Below are positions 45,378 to 57,184 of a stretch of 64,000 nucleotides of DNA, piece after piece. The position numbers and the translations under genes are program-made. Source of the DNA: Leucocoprinus leucothites (taxonomy: Eukaryota; Basidiomycota; Agaricomycetes; Agaricales; Agaricaceae); NCBI GenBank assembly GCA_013368445.1, contig JAACJO010000034.1, positions 186,001 to 250,000 on the forward strand, read 5' to 3'. How positions within the stretch are numbered: the first letter of the stretch is position 1; every line of letters begins with the position of its first letter. Below the pieces are notes generated by a model. That model did not search any database and was not told the DNA's origin. It worked only from the letters and a program-made list of their open reading frames with translations.

Positions 45378-47406
45378 GGTCGGGACGAGGTTGGTGGTAG
45401 TGGTGGTTAATGGAGGGATGAGAAAAAAGCGGACTGTGGAAACTGTGGGACCTTAGGTCTTCATTCGGAGTTACTCAGGTATGTAAACATCCGTCACCAT
45501 CAGTCGGTTCCGTTAACAATTCATTTTAATTCTCACTAACTGCTCGGTCTAGCGCCTCCTCGTCGTTAGGTTGAAGCCCGGCCCCCGTACCTTGGCGAGT
45601 AATTCTCGACCTGTATCCCCTGCTTGCTTCGCGATTTCTTCTTGCTTTTTTGCAGGCGCAACAATAGATGCCAGGTGACTGTCAACGATACTCTCTCCGA
45701 TCATATTGTCTTCTCTATATTTTTCCGATTTTCTGCCAGCGCCGCACCCTAAATACCTGAGCGACAACACCACTAAAACATCGGTGCCATACATGTTGAT
45801 CAACATTTCACTCCTGTCGGACAGTCTACCAATGTGCACCCTTCAATAACGGATTCAGTGTCATCTTGGCTATACATATCTGGACTCTGGTTCCTGCAGG
45901 CCCCGTCAAGGTCTCCCGGAATCGGGCACATGAAAGGATCTAGCTCTGCCTCCGCTTCATACTCACGGAAGTCCTAAAGTAAACGTACTCCAAGTGGTCT
46001 TCTTTCTCCAGAGAGGGATCATTCTACTTATACGGGTGCTCCTCGACAGCAATCTTCGCGAACTCCTTGGTGTTACGTTGATGAAAGCGTTTCATGATAG
46101 CCTAGAAACGCTTCCGAATACCCGGAGGAGATATATCGACCCTTTCAAGTGACCCGCTACCGCTGGACTTAGACTAGACACCAGCTTCGATCGTTGCGCA
46201 ACCTGCGCAAGGTTTCAATATTTTCATGCCCGGCCGCTCTTCAAGCTGCTCGATTCTGAACTGTCAACTACACCAGCTTAGTGGGCGGTACTTGCTCCAT
46301 CCGCCTGGGACAGATGTAGTGCGAGTTGCTCATCCGCCTTGAGCAGCTTTATCGCCCCGTGTCAATTTGTTGGCAATCATGGAGAAGAGAACCGATTGAT
46401 AGATAGACTATCGCCCAAGTGATCGAGTAAAGCCGGTGAGAGAGTTGCTCGGTGGGAAGATCACAGACACTATTTTAGATTCCTGCTAACTATGCGGGTC
46501 CAACTTCTTACATAGATTACAACTATCATGATACTCGCAAAATCGCTTCTCAAAGAGCCCCTGTGGGTGGTGCCGCGCATCTTGGCGACTTCTCACGGCC
46601 TCGAGTCTGCCATACCTTCCGCCAATGGCCGCTCAAGCTGCCTCACTGCTGATGTTCGACTCGACCTAGAGAATCCGCTATCGTTCGTGTCACTCCTCCC
46701 CCTTAGCCATTTCCCCATTCAACCGATCCATAAAATGGCTAGCTCCCTTCGCCCAAGTGTCCAATTGATTTTCAAAATAGGTGCCAAAGTTACCTGATGA
46801 TCGAGGGCCTCCAGAGAAGACGTCGCGTGAGGCAAATGGTTACCAACCCTATGATCAACGAAGTTAATCAATTTCCATGTGACGATAACGAAGAAGACTT
46901 TAGAGGGGTGACGCTGAATGCAATGCCAATATATAATCGACGCTTCGACAAAATGATGGCTCGGGGCATCATTGTTCGTTGGCAACGTAAGTGTTTTCAT
47001 TTCCACCCGAAACTAATTGCCAATACAATTTTGTTCTAACTTAGAACGCTCGGGATTCAGATACCCACCACATTATAAATTACTAACCATCATTATCTTT
47101 CTCACCTCTGGCGGTACCATTCAAACTTCATTTCTTGAAGCGTCTGAGAAAATCGGTCCCCTCCCCATAACACGCCTCGAAATTAGTACATCGTCGATAG
47201 ACCAGTTTTCGAACACCATGCCGCTAGACCACGCCTAGCGGATGATCATTCTGCGCGAGCCAAAGACCGGCCCTAGACTCCCTGGCCGCATTTCGGCAAG
47301 ATAAGTAAGTAGCGCCAGGGGATTGCTAACTGAGCACTTCTTGCTCATCGCTCACTCCAACTTAGTAACATCCAGTCTTCTGGAGCACGCTTGCACATCT
47401 GACACC
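45378..47406. other. Intergenic, no gene supported
   Basis: Contains the promoter of the G-alpha gene at its left. Frames at 45839-45549 (minus), 46528-46797 (plus), 46797-47039 (plus) and 47006-46719 (minus) lack any recognised feature. Confidence 0.3.
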
Positions 47407-49176
47407 ATGTGCCTACAATCTGGTCCTTGTCCAATCTGTGGATACAGTCCAGAAACCTTCTCATCACTGACACACGACTTCGCAACATTGACTGATACTG
47501 CCAACAACACGACCCTTCTAGTTCAGAGAACCACTCAAATCGATGAGCTCATCCTTCGCTTGAGACAGGAACGAACTAGAACACAGCAAAAACTTAACCT
47601 CCTAAACGCTTCCACAAGGCACCTTCCCGACGACATTTTATCCGCTATCTTCCGATTTGTGTGCCCGCCTATCGATTTCGATCAGTATTTCTCATATCAT
47701 TACAAAATGGAATATCACCAAGCGGGGGCGGGTTCTTGTGCTGAGAACATGCCAAATCCCCAGCTTGTGCTCACTGCCGTGTCTTCCCATTGGCGTCAGG
47801 TTGCACGCTCCACGCCATACATCTGGTCAACCCTCTCCCTTGGAATTCATGATCAAAACATTCAGCGTCGTATTTCTCTTCTAGAGCTTTATTCTGACAA
47901 CAGCGGTGGTATACCACTCTCAATCGGGTTCGATTTCGAGGATAATGGTCAAACGAATGGCCAAACGTCCCGGGTCACATGGGCACGTTTCATGAATATC
48001 CTCGAAGACGCTCCACAGTCTTCCACTACTACTGGAGGAGGAACCGCATCAGGTGTTTCCGTTCTGCTTCAGGAACTACTCCAGAAGCTCGGAAGTCTGA
48101 AACTCAAATGCCTCAGGCTGAATAGCCCTTTTCCTCAGTGGTTGCTTTTTTTACCAGACACCTTCAGAGACCTGGAACAGCTTTCGATCGGCTGGGTTGA
48201 CGCCTGGCGGGCCCTCGAAGGCCAATTCAGCAGATCTGGTCAGTCATTCCGTCTCACCAATCCATCCTCTCTCCGGAAACTCGCCATTCACGGTGTAATG
48301 AGCTCAGCGGTGTCGATTCAGTTGAACTGGGACATGCTCAGCGAACTGACCTTGGACCGCGTCAAATATCCTCTGTGCATTGACCTTCTTATTTCGTGCA
48401 ATAACCTTCGTTCTTTCCGATCCCTACGCCCAGACTATTATCTGGATGCACAAGAGAGCCAAAGGACGCTTCCATCGTTTGACCCCCTAAAGCTAGAACA
48501 CCTCACCTGGTCGTTCCCTTCGAGTTCGTCTACCAATTCAATAAACTCGTCCTTGTTGGAGTGTCTTCGCCTCCCATACATCCAATCCCTTCATCTCATC
48601 GGGATTCTAGAAACAGACTCGCGTGATGTCCTCCCGGCAGTGGTACTACTACCAGGGATGGCATCTTTCATCGAACACCTTCCTTCGCCCGTGCCCTCTC
48701 TTACGATCGAGGTCCATGATAATCCACACACCTTCAAGCTTACTGAGATATTGGAACGATGGGTGTCTACACCCTCTCTCAACCTCAATCGGTTCTGTAT
48801 CCAAGGAGTCTGCCCTTATGTCGCCGCGCAAATATGCACCCTAATCAAGTCCAAAGGTCGATTCACCGCTCAAACCATCGAACTCCACGTCGGAGCCCGG
48901 AAGATATGCCAGATACTTCGTCCGAGTCGGCGTGAGGGAACACAGACATATCAGAGAGCCGCTGACTGCTCGTCAAGTCTTGATCCTATGGTGGTGCTTG
49001 ATATGTTGAGCAGGCGGGAGACCGGGCGACAGCCGAAGTTCATTCTGGAGTTAGGAGATGATTGCCCTCACCCAACGAGTTGGGGCCGCGAAGTTTGGGA
49101 AAGGATGAGAGAAATAAACATTGATGGCCTTGGGGTTATTCTACAACATGGTGGGAAGGAAATCTCTTGGGTATGA
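47407..49176 (+). CDS. F-box protein with LRR-like C-terminus 2
   Basis: A single exon of 589 codons from the ATG at 47407 (MCLQSGPCPICGYSP); the frame is open farther upstream, but this start places a CPIC motif at the N-terminus as in its paralogue (CFNC). A helical segment (about 45-75) precedes the F-box (about 77-95, LPDDILSAIFRFVCPP), then VSSHWRQVARSTPYIWSTL and leucine-rich units to the end (GGKEISWV). The paralogue at 35375-37045 has the same plan and end (SGDVSWL). It probably acts as a substrate adaptor of an SCF ubiquitin ligase. It lies 450 bp upstream of NACHT 2 on the same strand. Confidence 0.88.
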   Translation: MCLQSGPCPICGYSPETFSSLTHDFATLTDTANNTTLLVQRTTQIDELILRLRQERTRTQQKLNLLNASTRHLPDDILSAIFRFVCPPIDFDQYFSYHYKMEYHQAGAGSCAENMPNPQLVLTAVSSHWRQVARSTPYIWSTLSLGIHDQNIQRRISLLELYSDNSGGIPLSIGFDFEDNGQTNGQTSRVTWARFMNILEDAPQSSTTTGGGTASGVSVLLQELLQKLGSLKLKCLRLNSPFPQWLLFLPDTFRDLEQLSIGWVDAWRALEGQFSRSGQSFRLTNPSSLRKLAIHGVMSSAVSIQLNWDMLSELTLDRVKYPLCIDLLISCNNLRSFRSLRPDYYLDAQESQRTLPSFDPLKLEHLTWSFPSSSSTNSINSSLLECLRLPYIQSLHLIGILETDSRDVLPAVVLLPGMASFIEHLPSPVPSLTIEVHDNPHTFKLTEILERWVSTPSLNLNRFCIQGVCPYVAAQICTLIKSKGRFTAQTIELHVGARKICQILRPSRREGTQTYQRAADCSSSLDPMVVLDMLSRRETGRQPKFILELGDDCPHPTSWGREVWERMREINIDGLGVILQHGGKEISWV

Positions 49177-49521
49177 CTCTGTTTGACATTGAGTCGTATT
49201 CTAGTTCGTTTTCTGTATAGCTTTCTGTATTCTTGCTTTCGAATAACCACTGCCAAAACATCGCCAGACTTCCTTTGTCCATTATATTCAAGGCCTTGTG
49301 CGGCCTTACATTACATGTTGTACAAATTAGTACTCTATCGTGGGTATGATCGTGAGGTGCTCCCGAGCGCTCAACCTTCCATGTTGCTCCACCTCGATAG
49401 ACGTGGACGGTGGTCTAATATATAGTTGGCAGGAGCAAGGCACCTGACCTCGGCCCTTGGTATACAGTGTCCGAAAGCCGCCGTAGAATGTTCCCAGTGC
49501 CGTCGATAATTGGTTAGGCCG

Positions 49522-49538
49522 TGCACCACGTTGATGCA
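49522..49538 (+). promoter_or_regulatory. 17 bp imperfect palindrome upstream of NACHT 2
   Basis: TGCACCACGTTGATGCA, identical to the site upstream of NACHT 1. A second conserved block (GTTCCCAGTGCCRTCGATAA) lies about 25-35 bp farther upstream in both genes. The NACHT 3 promoter does not show the palindrome clearly. Confidence 0.45.
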
Positions 49539-49627
49539 CCATGTACGTATTGAATCTCATAGGCTTCCCTCTCCGGTTGTTGTTGCCTCTTCTGGCTTCC
49601 TACTGCGAACATCGTCCTCCGCACACA

Positions 49628-52103
49628 ATGCCCCGGCGCGCTCGCAACTTTTTCATCAAGCTCACTTACTTCTTTAAACAGTTCTTCGATCCATCTCGTC
49701 GGGCTGTAGACTCTAACGGCGCGGCTCCTCAACCTTGTATGTCTGCGCCTAAACAACCTCCGATTCCTTTGTCCACTCATGCTACCGCTCTGCTCTCTCA
49801 ACCAGCTACCACTGCACCTCCCTCCCTCCCACTGGTGCTTCCTGCTCCTACGACTCCTGCTCCTGCACCTCGTGATGTTGAGCCTACCATCATAGCGCCT
49901 ATTTCCGCGTCTTCCCGTTCGCCAGCCCCTGTTCCCCCTCCTACTTCGACTTCGGATAGTCTGCCACCTACCCCTTCCTCGCAGCCGCGACATTTCTATG
50001 CACGTGAAATGTTCCACAATGCACAGGGCATTATTATCAGCAATTCTCAATTCATCGACGCTTCTCATGCAGGCTCTGGTGAGCTTCACGACTCCCCCAA
50101 GCTCGCCCACTGATCTCATGTGATGAATAGGCCTCGAACGACTCCTCAAGTTTTCAATGCCGGATGCATTCCACGACTCCGGCGCTCGCTACCCACCCCC
50201 GAAATGCCACCTTGGCACTCGAAATGAGTACATCGATCTCATCACTAACTGGGCGCTGGAAAAGTCGAATCGCAAGGAGCCCATTCTCTGGATGCACGGT
50301 CCTTTTGGCGTTGGCAAGTCGGCTGTTGCGCAGAGCTGCGCCGAAGCCCTGGAGTCCATAGATAAACTCGCTGCCACCCTCTTCTTCTCCCGCTCCAATG
50401 GAGATCGCGATGACCCTCGACGCGTCTTTACGTCCATTGCGTACCAAATTGCTACCAAATGTCCCTCATTCGGGGAAATCATCAGCAGGCGCATGACTGA
50501 GCATCCTGCTCTCGCGACAAAGTCACTATCAAAGCAGTTTGAGGACCTGCTCGTTCAGCCCCTTGGTCAGGTTGACATTCCGGGGAGCGGTCTTGAAGGT
50601 TGTGTTGTGATCATTGATGGACTGGATGAGTGCAGGGGAACAGCAGAGCAGTGTGAGATGATTAAGATCATCGCAGCTTCCGTCGACAAACATACAACAC
50701 CCTTCCGTTGGTTCATCACCAGCCGCCCTGAAGACCCTATTGTCCGGACCATGAATTCCTCCACCATATCTCCTGTTTGTTCTCGTGTCGAACTTCCCGT
50801 ATCCCGCGCAATCGATCATGAGATCCTAGTCTACCTGACCGACGAGTTCAAGCTGATCCGCAAGGACCACGGTTTTCCCGAGTCATGGCCATCGGAGGAG
50901 GTCCTTGCCCTGCTTGTTGAACGTGGTGCTGGGCTTTGGATATATGTGGGGACCATTGTTCGATTCATCAAGGACGAAAACTCTCTTGGCCCCGAAGACC
51001 AGCTGCGCATTGTGCTCGAGTTTGCAAAGGATGTCTCTGGTAAGATTGGGCCGGACAACCCGTTAGCGGAGATGGACTTTTTCTATACCCTCATCATGCA
51101 GCGTGTCCCGCCGAAGGTCAGGACAACAGTCCAGAAAATCCTCCTGGTCCACTCCGTGCTCAGTGATGACCCATCCTACGTTGCCACTGCCCTCCGCCTT
51201 TCCGCAGACCAGCTCCGTCGTGCCTGTTCTTCCATCCAGTCGGTCATGGAGCTCCAGGGCTCTGATCTTAACTCAATGGAGATACAATTCTACCACACGT
51301 CGTTCCTCGATTTCATGAAAGATCCCCAGCGATCTAAGGACCTATGTATTTACAGCGACTTCCTAATTAGGTGTCGACGAGAGCTTTTGGTGTGGTTGCA
51401 TGAAGTCTGCTCTCGCAGTACAGGTACCGTGTTTCCCGAACTCATCTAATGTTTCCTCCTCTGACGAAGTGCCATGTCACTTGCAGATTCCGAGCACATC
51501 GTGTTTCCCTTGGGTACCGTTCTCCCAGAAGGTCTATCGAGTGCTAATCATTATGCAAACGTTGTGGCTTGGTTTTGGGGGCTTTGTGAAGTACCCGAGC
51601 ATCCACTTGATTCCCAGACTGCTACGTCTCTTGCGGAGCTTCCTTTCAAGAAAATGCTCGGGTTGCTGGGTGACCACGGTGAGTTGGGGATCTATGATGG
51701 TCAAGCACGAGACAATGTAAGCTTCCAATACCCCCTGTTTCCTAGGATTATCATTCATTATGTGACTGACGTATGCAGCTCCCAGCTGAATTTCGTGACA
51801 AGATCATTCGAGAGGGCAGGTGTCCGATCCCAGGGTGCATGAACACTGGGAAGGTCTGGATTCTAGGGCATGGAGAGAATGAAACAGTCCCTAGGCAGTG
51901 GGAAACGTTGGGGTTTGAGTTGGAGAATAATCAAGGTGTAAGTAATTGCCCGCTTTGCTAATTTTTAATTGTATGCTCTAACTGCTTTATCTCAGCTGCG
52001 TAATGGCAAGTGTATCTGTGGAGCTCAGATCCGGAGAGGTAGAAGACCAATATCTGCAAGGATCGCTCGAGTTGCACAATTCCTCCTGAATACCTTGCCC
52101 TGA
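49628..52103 (+). CDS. NACHT STAND protein 2 (five exons, 746 residues)
   Basis: Exons 49628-50078, 50131-51423, 51487-51716, 51779-51937, 51996-52103; total 2241 nt in frame. The plan is the same as NACHT 1: basic aromatic start (MPRRARNFFIKLTYFFKQFF), Pro-rich linker, QGIIISNSQFID (near 137), Walker A GPFGVGKSAVAQ (about 207-218), Walker B VIIDGLDEC (about 310-318), FITSRPED, and the C-terminal exons with CPIPGC and KCICG. Intron positions match exactly, with lengths 52, 63, 62 and 58. The last exon ends differently from the paralogues (RRPISARIARVAQFLLN), probably from a small deletion that shifted the frame at the very end. The ligand and output are unknown. Confidence 0.87.
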
Positions 52104-52785
52104 TGGTATTATTGATCTCAATCTGTACTTACGATAGTGTGCTTGACCCCCCGAATCAACACAACCTTCAATCTTTTTGCTTCCAATGCGGGAGGTACTA
52201 TGGCTCCTCCTAGTTAATACACATGTATGCCAAGCTTCATTTTTACAGTCGGAATAACCAAAATCACTTCAACCCTTGGGGCATCACGATTACTCGAGTT
52301 CATAAGCGTCGCTTTCATGACTTTAGGTCCCGATTATTCCTGTTCTCAAACTGCCCATACGCACATAACAGATGATCTATTGGCCATTGTGACTGCCGAA
52401 TAATTTATGTAGCTGACAGCTGACAGTGGTCTTTGGCTCCTGGTGGTTTGGGGATTAATCTGACTCTGTTCTCTATAGGCTAACCCCTGGATGACACCAC
52501 GAGCCAAAGTGCCCAACAGAACAGTGATGGAAATCTCATTGCCGACCCGCATTTTCATCACGCTCACATTTATAGGCTCACGCTCGGTTCCACGCTAAAA
52601 TCTACGTTCCCGAATTAACTCGGGTGTAAATTCGAGCCTTACGTTTCACTCTTTCATGATTACTGACGAGTGCAACTCTAATATGATTCCGATTTCAGAG
52701 TAAGTACTACTACGTATTTTTGGGGTTATGTGAAATGAGCCGGGTGTACACTACGAGATTATGAGTTCTGTACTATTCTATACCT
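52104..52785 (+). repeat. Duplicated 3' flank shared with NACHT 3
   Basis: The sequence after NACHT 2 matches 56504-57190 after NACHT 3 in many blocks, such as ggaggYRctatRgctcctcct, tgactttaggYR and gggtgtaYactMcgagatta. Similarity ends near 52785, exactly where the NACHT 3 copy enters the 3' end of the carboxypeptidase gene. So the duplication unit included NACHT plus about 0.7 kb of flank. No conserved frame is evident. Confidence 0.6.
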
Positions 52786-53650
52786 GTTTGACCGGGTTAG
52801 CTCCCGCAATGTCTCTAGGACAGCTTGGAGTTGTCCCTTAGCCTTTTTAGAGTTGTGTTGGTCTATAAAACGAACAGGGATAACAAACGTTCTACATGAT
52901 AGCTTGACAAGGGAGGTGATCGCTTCTGCTGAAGGCCATAACGAAGACTGGAGAGCACCGAGGCGATATTGTCTGATACTGGGCATATCGTCCACAAGGA
53001 AGCGTTCAATGTCACCGGAAGCACCACCCGGCCGTGGTGGGGATGTCTGCGTAAAGACAGAAGGGTAGGACGGCTGAAGAAGAAGAGACCTCAACAAGAT
53101 GTGTCTCGGGTCGACTGGTGATTAGTCGATGAAAGAGAGCGGTGACATCGTGTACGGACGCTGCAATTATTGAGGCAATCTCGGCTTGGGCGGCATGATC
53201 TTGACATTCATCTAGCCCGTCGATGATAATAACAGGGTTTGAGGTTTGCGTGGCAAGAAACTTCAGAATCGGATAGGCAGTGGTCTCCTGAAATTGCCGC
53301 AAAAATGACGTTCCAATGATACTGTAGCGGGATTACGACGAATTCTACTTTCGAGCACATTGCCAGGAGGCAAATTGTTTGAGCTCGTCGATAGGCAATG
53401 GATAGGAAAAGATGAGGTGGATTATGGGTATGGGTTGGTTTGGAAAGATCGAGTCTGTCCCCAAGCTCTCCAATGCAGCTTTTGCGCAAGTGCAGACTTG
53501 CCTACGCCAACAGGAGTTCGGAGCTACGACAATCGGGTACCACTCTCAGATTCCCAGAATAGAAAATTCTTCCAGCAGGGTGTGGATTCCGAGATGACAG
53601 CGAGGTGGTGGGTAGTGAGGGGAGGAGTCGTGGAAGGACTATGGGCGTAA
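52759..53650 (-). pseudogene. NACHT gene fragment, frame-broken
   Basis: On the minus strand are, in order and in different frames, a Walker A piece (TPVGVGKSALAQ, near 53500), a Walker B piece (PVIIIDGLDECQ, near 53220), LITSRPETHLVEVSSSSAV, and DIERFLVDDMPSIRQY (near 53020-53000). Similarity is to NACHT 4 (RPEQHLIDVFSSSTI, DIERFLIDKLHIIKQHY), not to NACHT 1-3. Frameshifts and stops show that it is dead. It sits head-to-head with NACHT 3. Confidence 0.8.
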
Positions 53651-53659
53651 TGCCTGGAG

Positions 53660-54045
53660 CAAAAATTTGAGACCTACAATAGGAATGATTGAGCGGGATG
53701 AAAGACGATAGGGAACGAGGCCGACCACTCTAGTGCTCATCCTCCGACTGAAGCTCGTCTTTGAGGGGACAAGGAGTGCCGGTGAGTAGGAGTCAGGACA
53801 AACAGTCTGTTACGGAAAGATATAGGCGCGAGAAATGCGTCATCAGGCGCTCACTGAAATGAGCTGTTTAATTCCCCTGTTGCTTGATGGGAGGTAATTA
53901 ATTAATTGGCTTCAGCGCTTGGTACACTTAGCCCCACGATATGGGCGTCTCTTAGGCTCCGCTGCATTTATGAGCATGCAACAGCTTTCCTCTTTTCTTG
54001 CTCACCCTTCTGGCTTCCTACCGTGAACATCGTCCTCTGCACGCG
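53660..54045 (+). other. Upstream region of NACHT 3
   Basis: The last 90 bp (ttctggcttcctaccgtgaa, catcgtcctctgcac) match the 5' leaders of NACHT 1 and 2. Farther up the similarity is lost. No other gene is seen. Confidence 0.4.
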
Positions 54046-56503
54046 ATGACTCGGCACGCTCGCAACTTTTTCGTAAAGCTCACGCACTTCTTTAAACAGT
54101 CCTCCGGTCCGTCCCATCAAGCTGCAGATCCCGATGGCACTGCGAGTCAAGCCTGTACATCTGTGCCTCAACGACCTCCTACACCTTCGCCCCCTCAAGA
54201 GACCGCTCCACTCTCTCAGCCAGCTATTACTACACCTCCTACTCTCCCACCAGTGCCTCCTCCTTCCACGACTCCTACTCCTGTGTTTCCTCATGCTGAG
54301 TCCCCTATTTCAACACCCACTCCCACGCCATCCCCTTCCCCAGCCCTTGTTTCCTCTCCTACTTTGTCTCCACCTAGCCTGTCATTTCCTCCTTTCTCAG
54401 AGCCGCAACATTTCTATGCATGTGGAATGTTACAGAATGCCCGCAACTTCACTATCAACCACTCTCAATTCAACGAATCATCCTCTACGGGCATTGGTAA
54501 GCTTCGTAGTGCCTTCGAGCTGGAATGCTGATCTTATATGGCGAATAGGCCTCGAACGACTGCTCAAATACTCACTGCCGGACGCATTCCACGACTCCGG
54601 CGCTCGTTACCCACCCCCCAAATGCCACCTTGGCGCTCGAAAGGAGCACATCGAGCTCATGACGCACTGGGCACTGGGAAAGTCGGATCGCAAGGAACCT
54701 TTTCTCTGGATGCATGGTCCCTTTGGTATTGGCAAGTCGGCTGTTGCGCAGAGCTGTGCCGAGGCCCTGGCGTCCATGAATAAACTCGCTGCCACCCTCT
54801 TTTTCTCCCGCTCAAATACAGATCGCAATGATCCACGGCGCGTCTTTACATCCATCGCGTATCAAATTGCGACCAAATGCCCCTTGTTTCGGGAAATCAT
54901 CAATAGACGTATGATCGAAGATCCTGCTCTGGCGACAAGGTCATTGTCAACGCAATTCGAGGACCTGCTGGTTCGCCCCCTTGGTCAGCTTGATATTGCA
55001 AAGAATGGTTTTAACGAATGTGTTATAATACTTGATGGTCTGGATGAGTGCCAGGGTACAGCAGAGCAGTGTGAGATTATTAGTATCATCGCAGGTTCCG
55101 TCGACAAGTGTACGACACCCTTCCGCTGGTTCATCACTAGCCGTCCTGAAGACCCCATCATCTGCACCGTGAATTCCCCTGCCATATCTCTCGTTCGTTC
55201 TCGTATCGAACTTCCTGTATCCCGCAAAATCGATCACGAGATCCTAGTCTACCTGACCGACGAGTTCGAGATGATCCGCGAGGATCACAGCCTCCTCGTG
55301 TCGTGGCCATCGGAGGAGGTCCTTGCCCTGCTTGTTGAACGTGGCGCTGGGCTTTGGATCTACGTGGCGACTATTGTCCGTTTCATCAAGGACGAAAACT
55401 CTCTTGGCCCGGAGGACCAACTGTCGATTGTGCTTAAGTTTGCAAAGGATGTCTCCGCCAAGGTTGGGCCAGACAATCCTTTGGCGGAGATGGACTCTTT
55501 CTATACTCTCATTATGCAGCGGATCCCGCCAAAGGTCAGGACAACAGTCCAGAAAATCCTCTTCGTCTACTCCGCGACCGGGGGTCAGCCACATCATATT
55601 GCCAACGTCCTCTGCCTTTCAGCAGAGCAGTTCCGTCGTGCCTGTGCTTCTATCCAGTTAGTCACGGAGTTCCAGAGCACTGACTTTAAATCCCTGAACC
55701 TAAACTTCTACCACACATTGTTCCTTGATTTCATGAGAGATCCCCAGCGGTCCAGGGACTTATGTATTTACGGTGATTTCTTGATTGGATATCGACGGGA
55801 GCGTTTGGCATGGCTGCATAAAGTCTGCTCTCGCAGTACAGGTACCGTGTTTCCCAAACCCATCTAGTGTTTCGTGCTCTGATGATGTGCGATGTCACTC
55901 GCAGATTCCTCGCACATCGTATTTCCCTCAGCTACTGTTCTCCCGGAAGGCGTATCAGGCGCCCATCACTATAGACATATTTTGGGTTGGTTTTGGAGCC
56001 TTTGTTGCGTACCCGAGCATCCGCTTGATTTCCAGACCGCTATGTCTCTTGCGGAGCTTCCATTTCAGAAAATGCTCTGGTTGCTGAGTGACGATGGCGG
56101 GCAGATGATTGAGGCTAGTCAGGTAAGGGACAATGTAAGGCTCTAATGCTGTTTGTTCCCTTGCATTATCACTCATTAAGTGACTGGTATTTGCAGCTCC
56201 CGGCTGAACTTTGTGACAAGATCATTCGAAAGGGCAAGTGTCCAATCCAGGGATGTATGGACAACGAGGATGTCTGGATTCTGGGGCACGGAGAGAATGA
56301 AACAGTCCCTAGGCAATGGCATACAGGATTCGGGTCGTTGAACAATCAAGATGTAATTACTTGCCTTCTTATTTTCTTTCAGTGTTCTTATTGCTTTATC
56401 TCAGTGGCCCTCTTGTGGTAAATTTTTCTGTGGAGCTCAAATGCGAAGAGGTCGTGATGAGGGACAGAGTATTTACATCGAGGATCCTGACGACGATGTC
56501 TAG
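54046..56503 (+). CDS. NACHT STAND protein 3 (five exons, 742 residues)
   Basis: Exons 54046-54496, 54549-55841, 55905-56134, 56197-56352, 56405-56503; total 2229 nt in frame. The start (MTRHARNFFVKLTHFFKQSS) has lost part of the basic aromatic pattern, and the linker is Pro/Ser/Thr-rich. RNFTINHSQFNE is near 137. Walker A GPFGIGKSAVAQ and Walker B VIILDGLDEC are whole, and FITSRPED follows. The C-terminal exons have FWSLCCVPEHPLD, CPIQGC and KFFCG, where one Cys of the last pair is Phe. The acidic tail (IEDPDDDV) is longer than in NACHT 1. Introns of 52, 63, 62 and 52 nt lie at the same positions as in NACHT 1 and 2. The convergent neighbour is the carboxypeptidase at 57185-59279. Confidence 0.87.
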
Positions 56504-57184
56504 TTTAACGGGCTCTTCCTAAATACCTGGCCTTGATGGTATCAATTGACTCAATCTATACTCGAGATAGTGTTTTTGACTCTCCAATCAACACAAACTT
56601 CAATACTCTTTGCCTCTGGTTTGGGAGGCGCTATAGCTCCTCCTATTTGGTACACATACACGCCAAACTTCATTTTTACAATAGGGATGACTAGAATTGT
56701 CTCCACCAAGTTCGTGGCGCCACGGTTGCTCATGTTCATAAGCACGACTCTCATGACTTTAGGCGTAGATCCGCATTTTTTCTGTCCATGTGTTGTACAC
56801 ACGCATACAACAATGGACGGTTAACCATCTATCATGGTTGAGCAAACTATCTTGACTTGTGACCCAGTAACCGACACCAGCCAGTGGGTATTTAGGTGTG
56901 GGGCGGCTCCTCGGCATCTAGCACTTAGTCTGTCTCTGTTTTCTATAGGCCAACCCCTGGATGACGCCGGAAAGCAAAGAGCCAAGAACAGCAATGGAAA
57001 TTCGCAGCTCGAAACGTTCGAACTAACTCAAGTGTGAACTTGAGCTCTACCTTTCACTCTTTCATAATAACTGGTGAGTGCAACTGTAAAATGAGTCCGA
57101 TTTCAAAGCAAGTACTGCTACGTGTTTTCAGGCTTACGTGAATGAGTAGGGTGTATACTCCGAGATTACAACTTCTGTACTGTT

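Noticed and set aside
56546..56824. Hydrophobic 92-codon frame after NACHT 3, like a membrane protein
   Set aside because: The corresponding frame is not kept in the duplicated copy after NACHT 2, so coding is unlikely.
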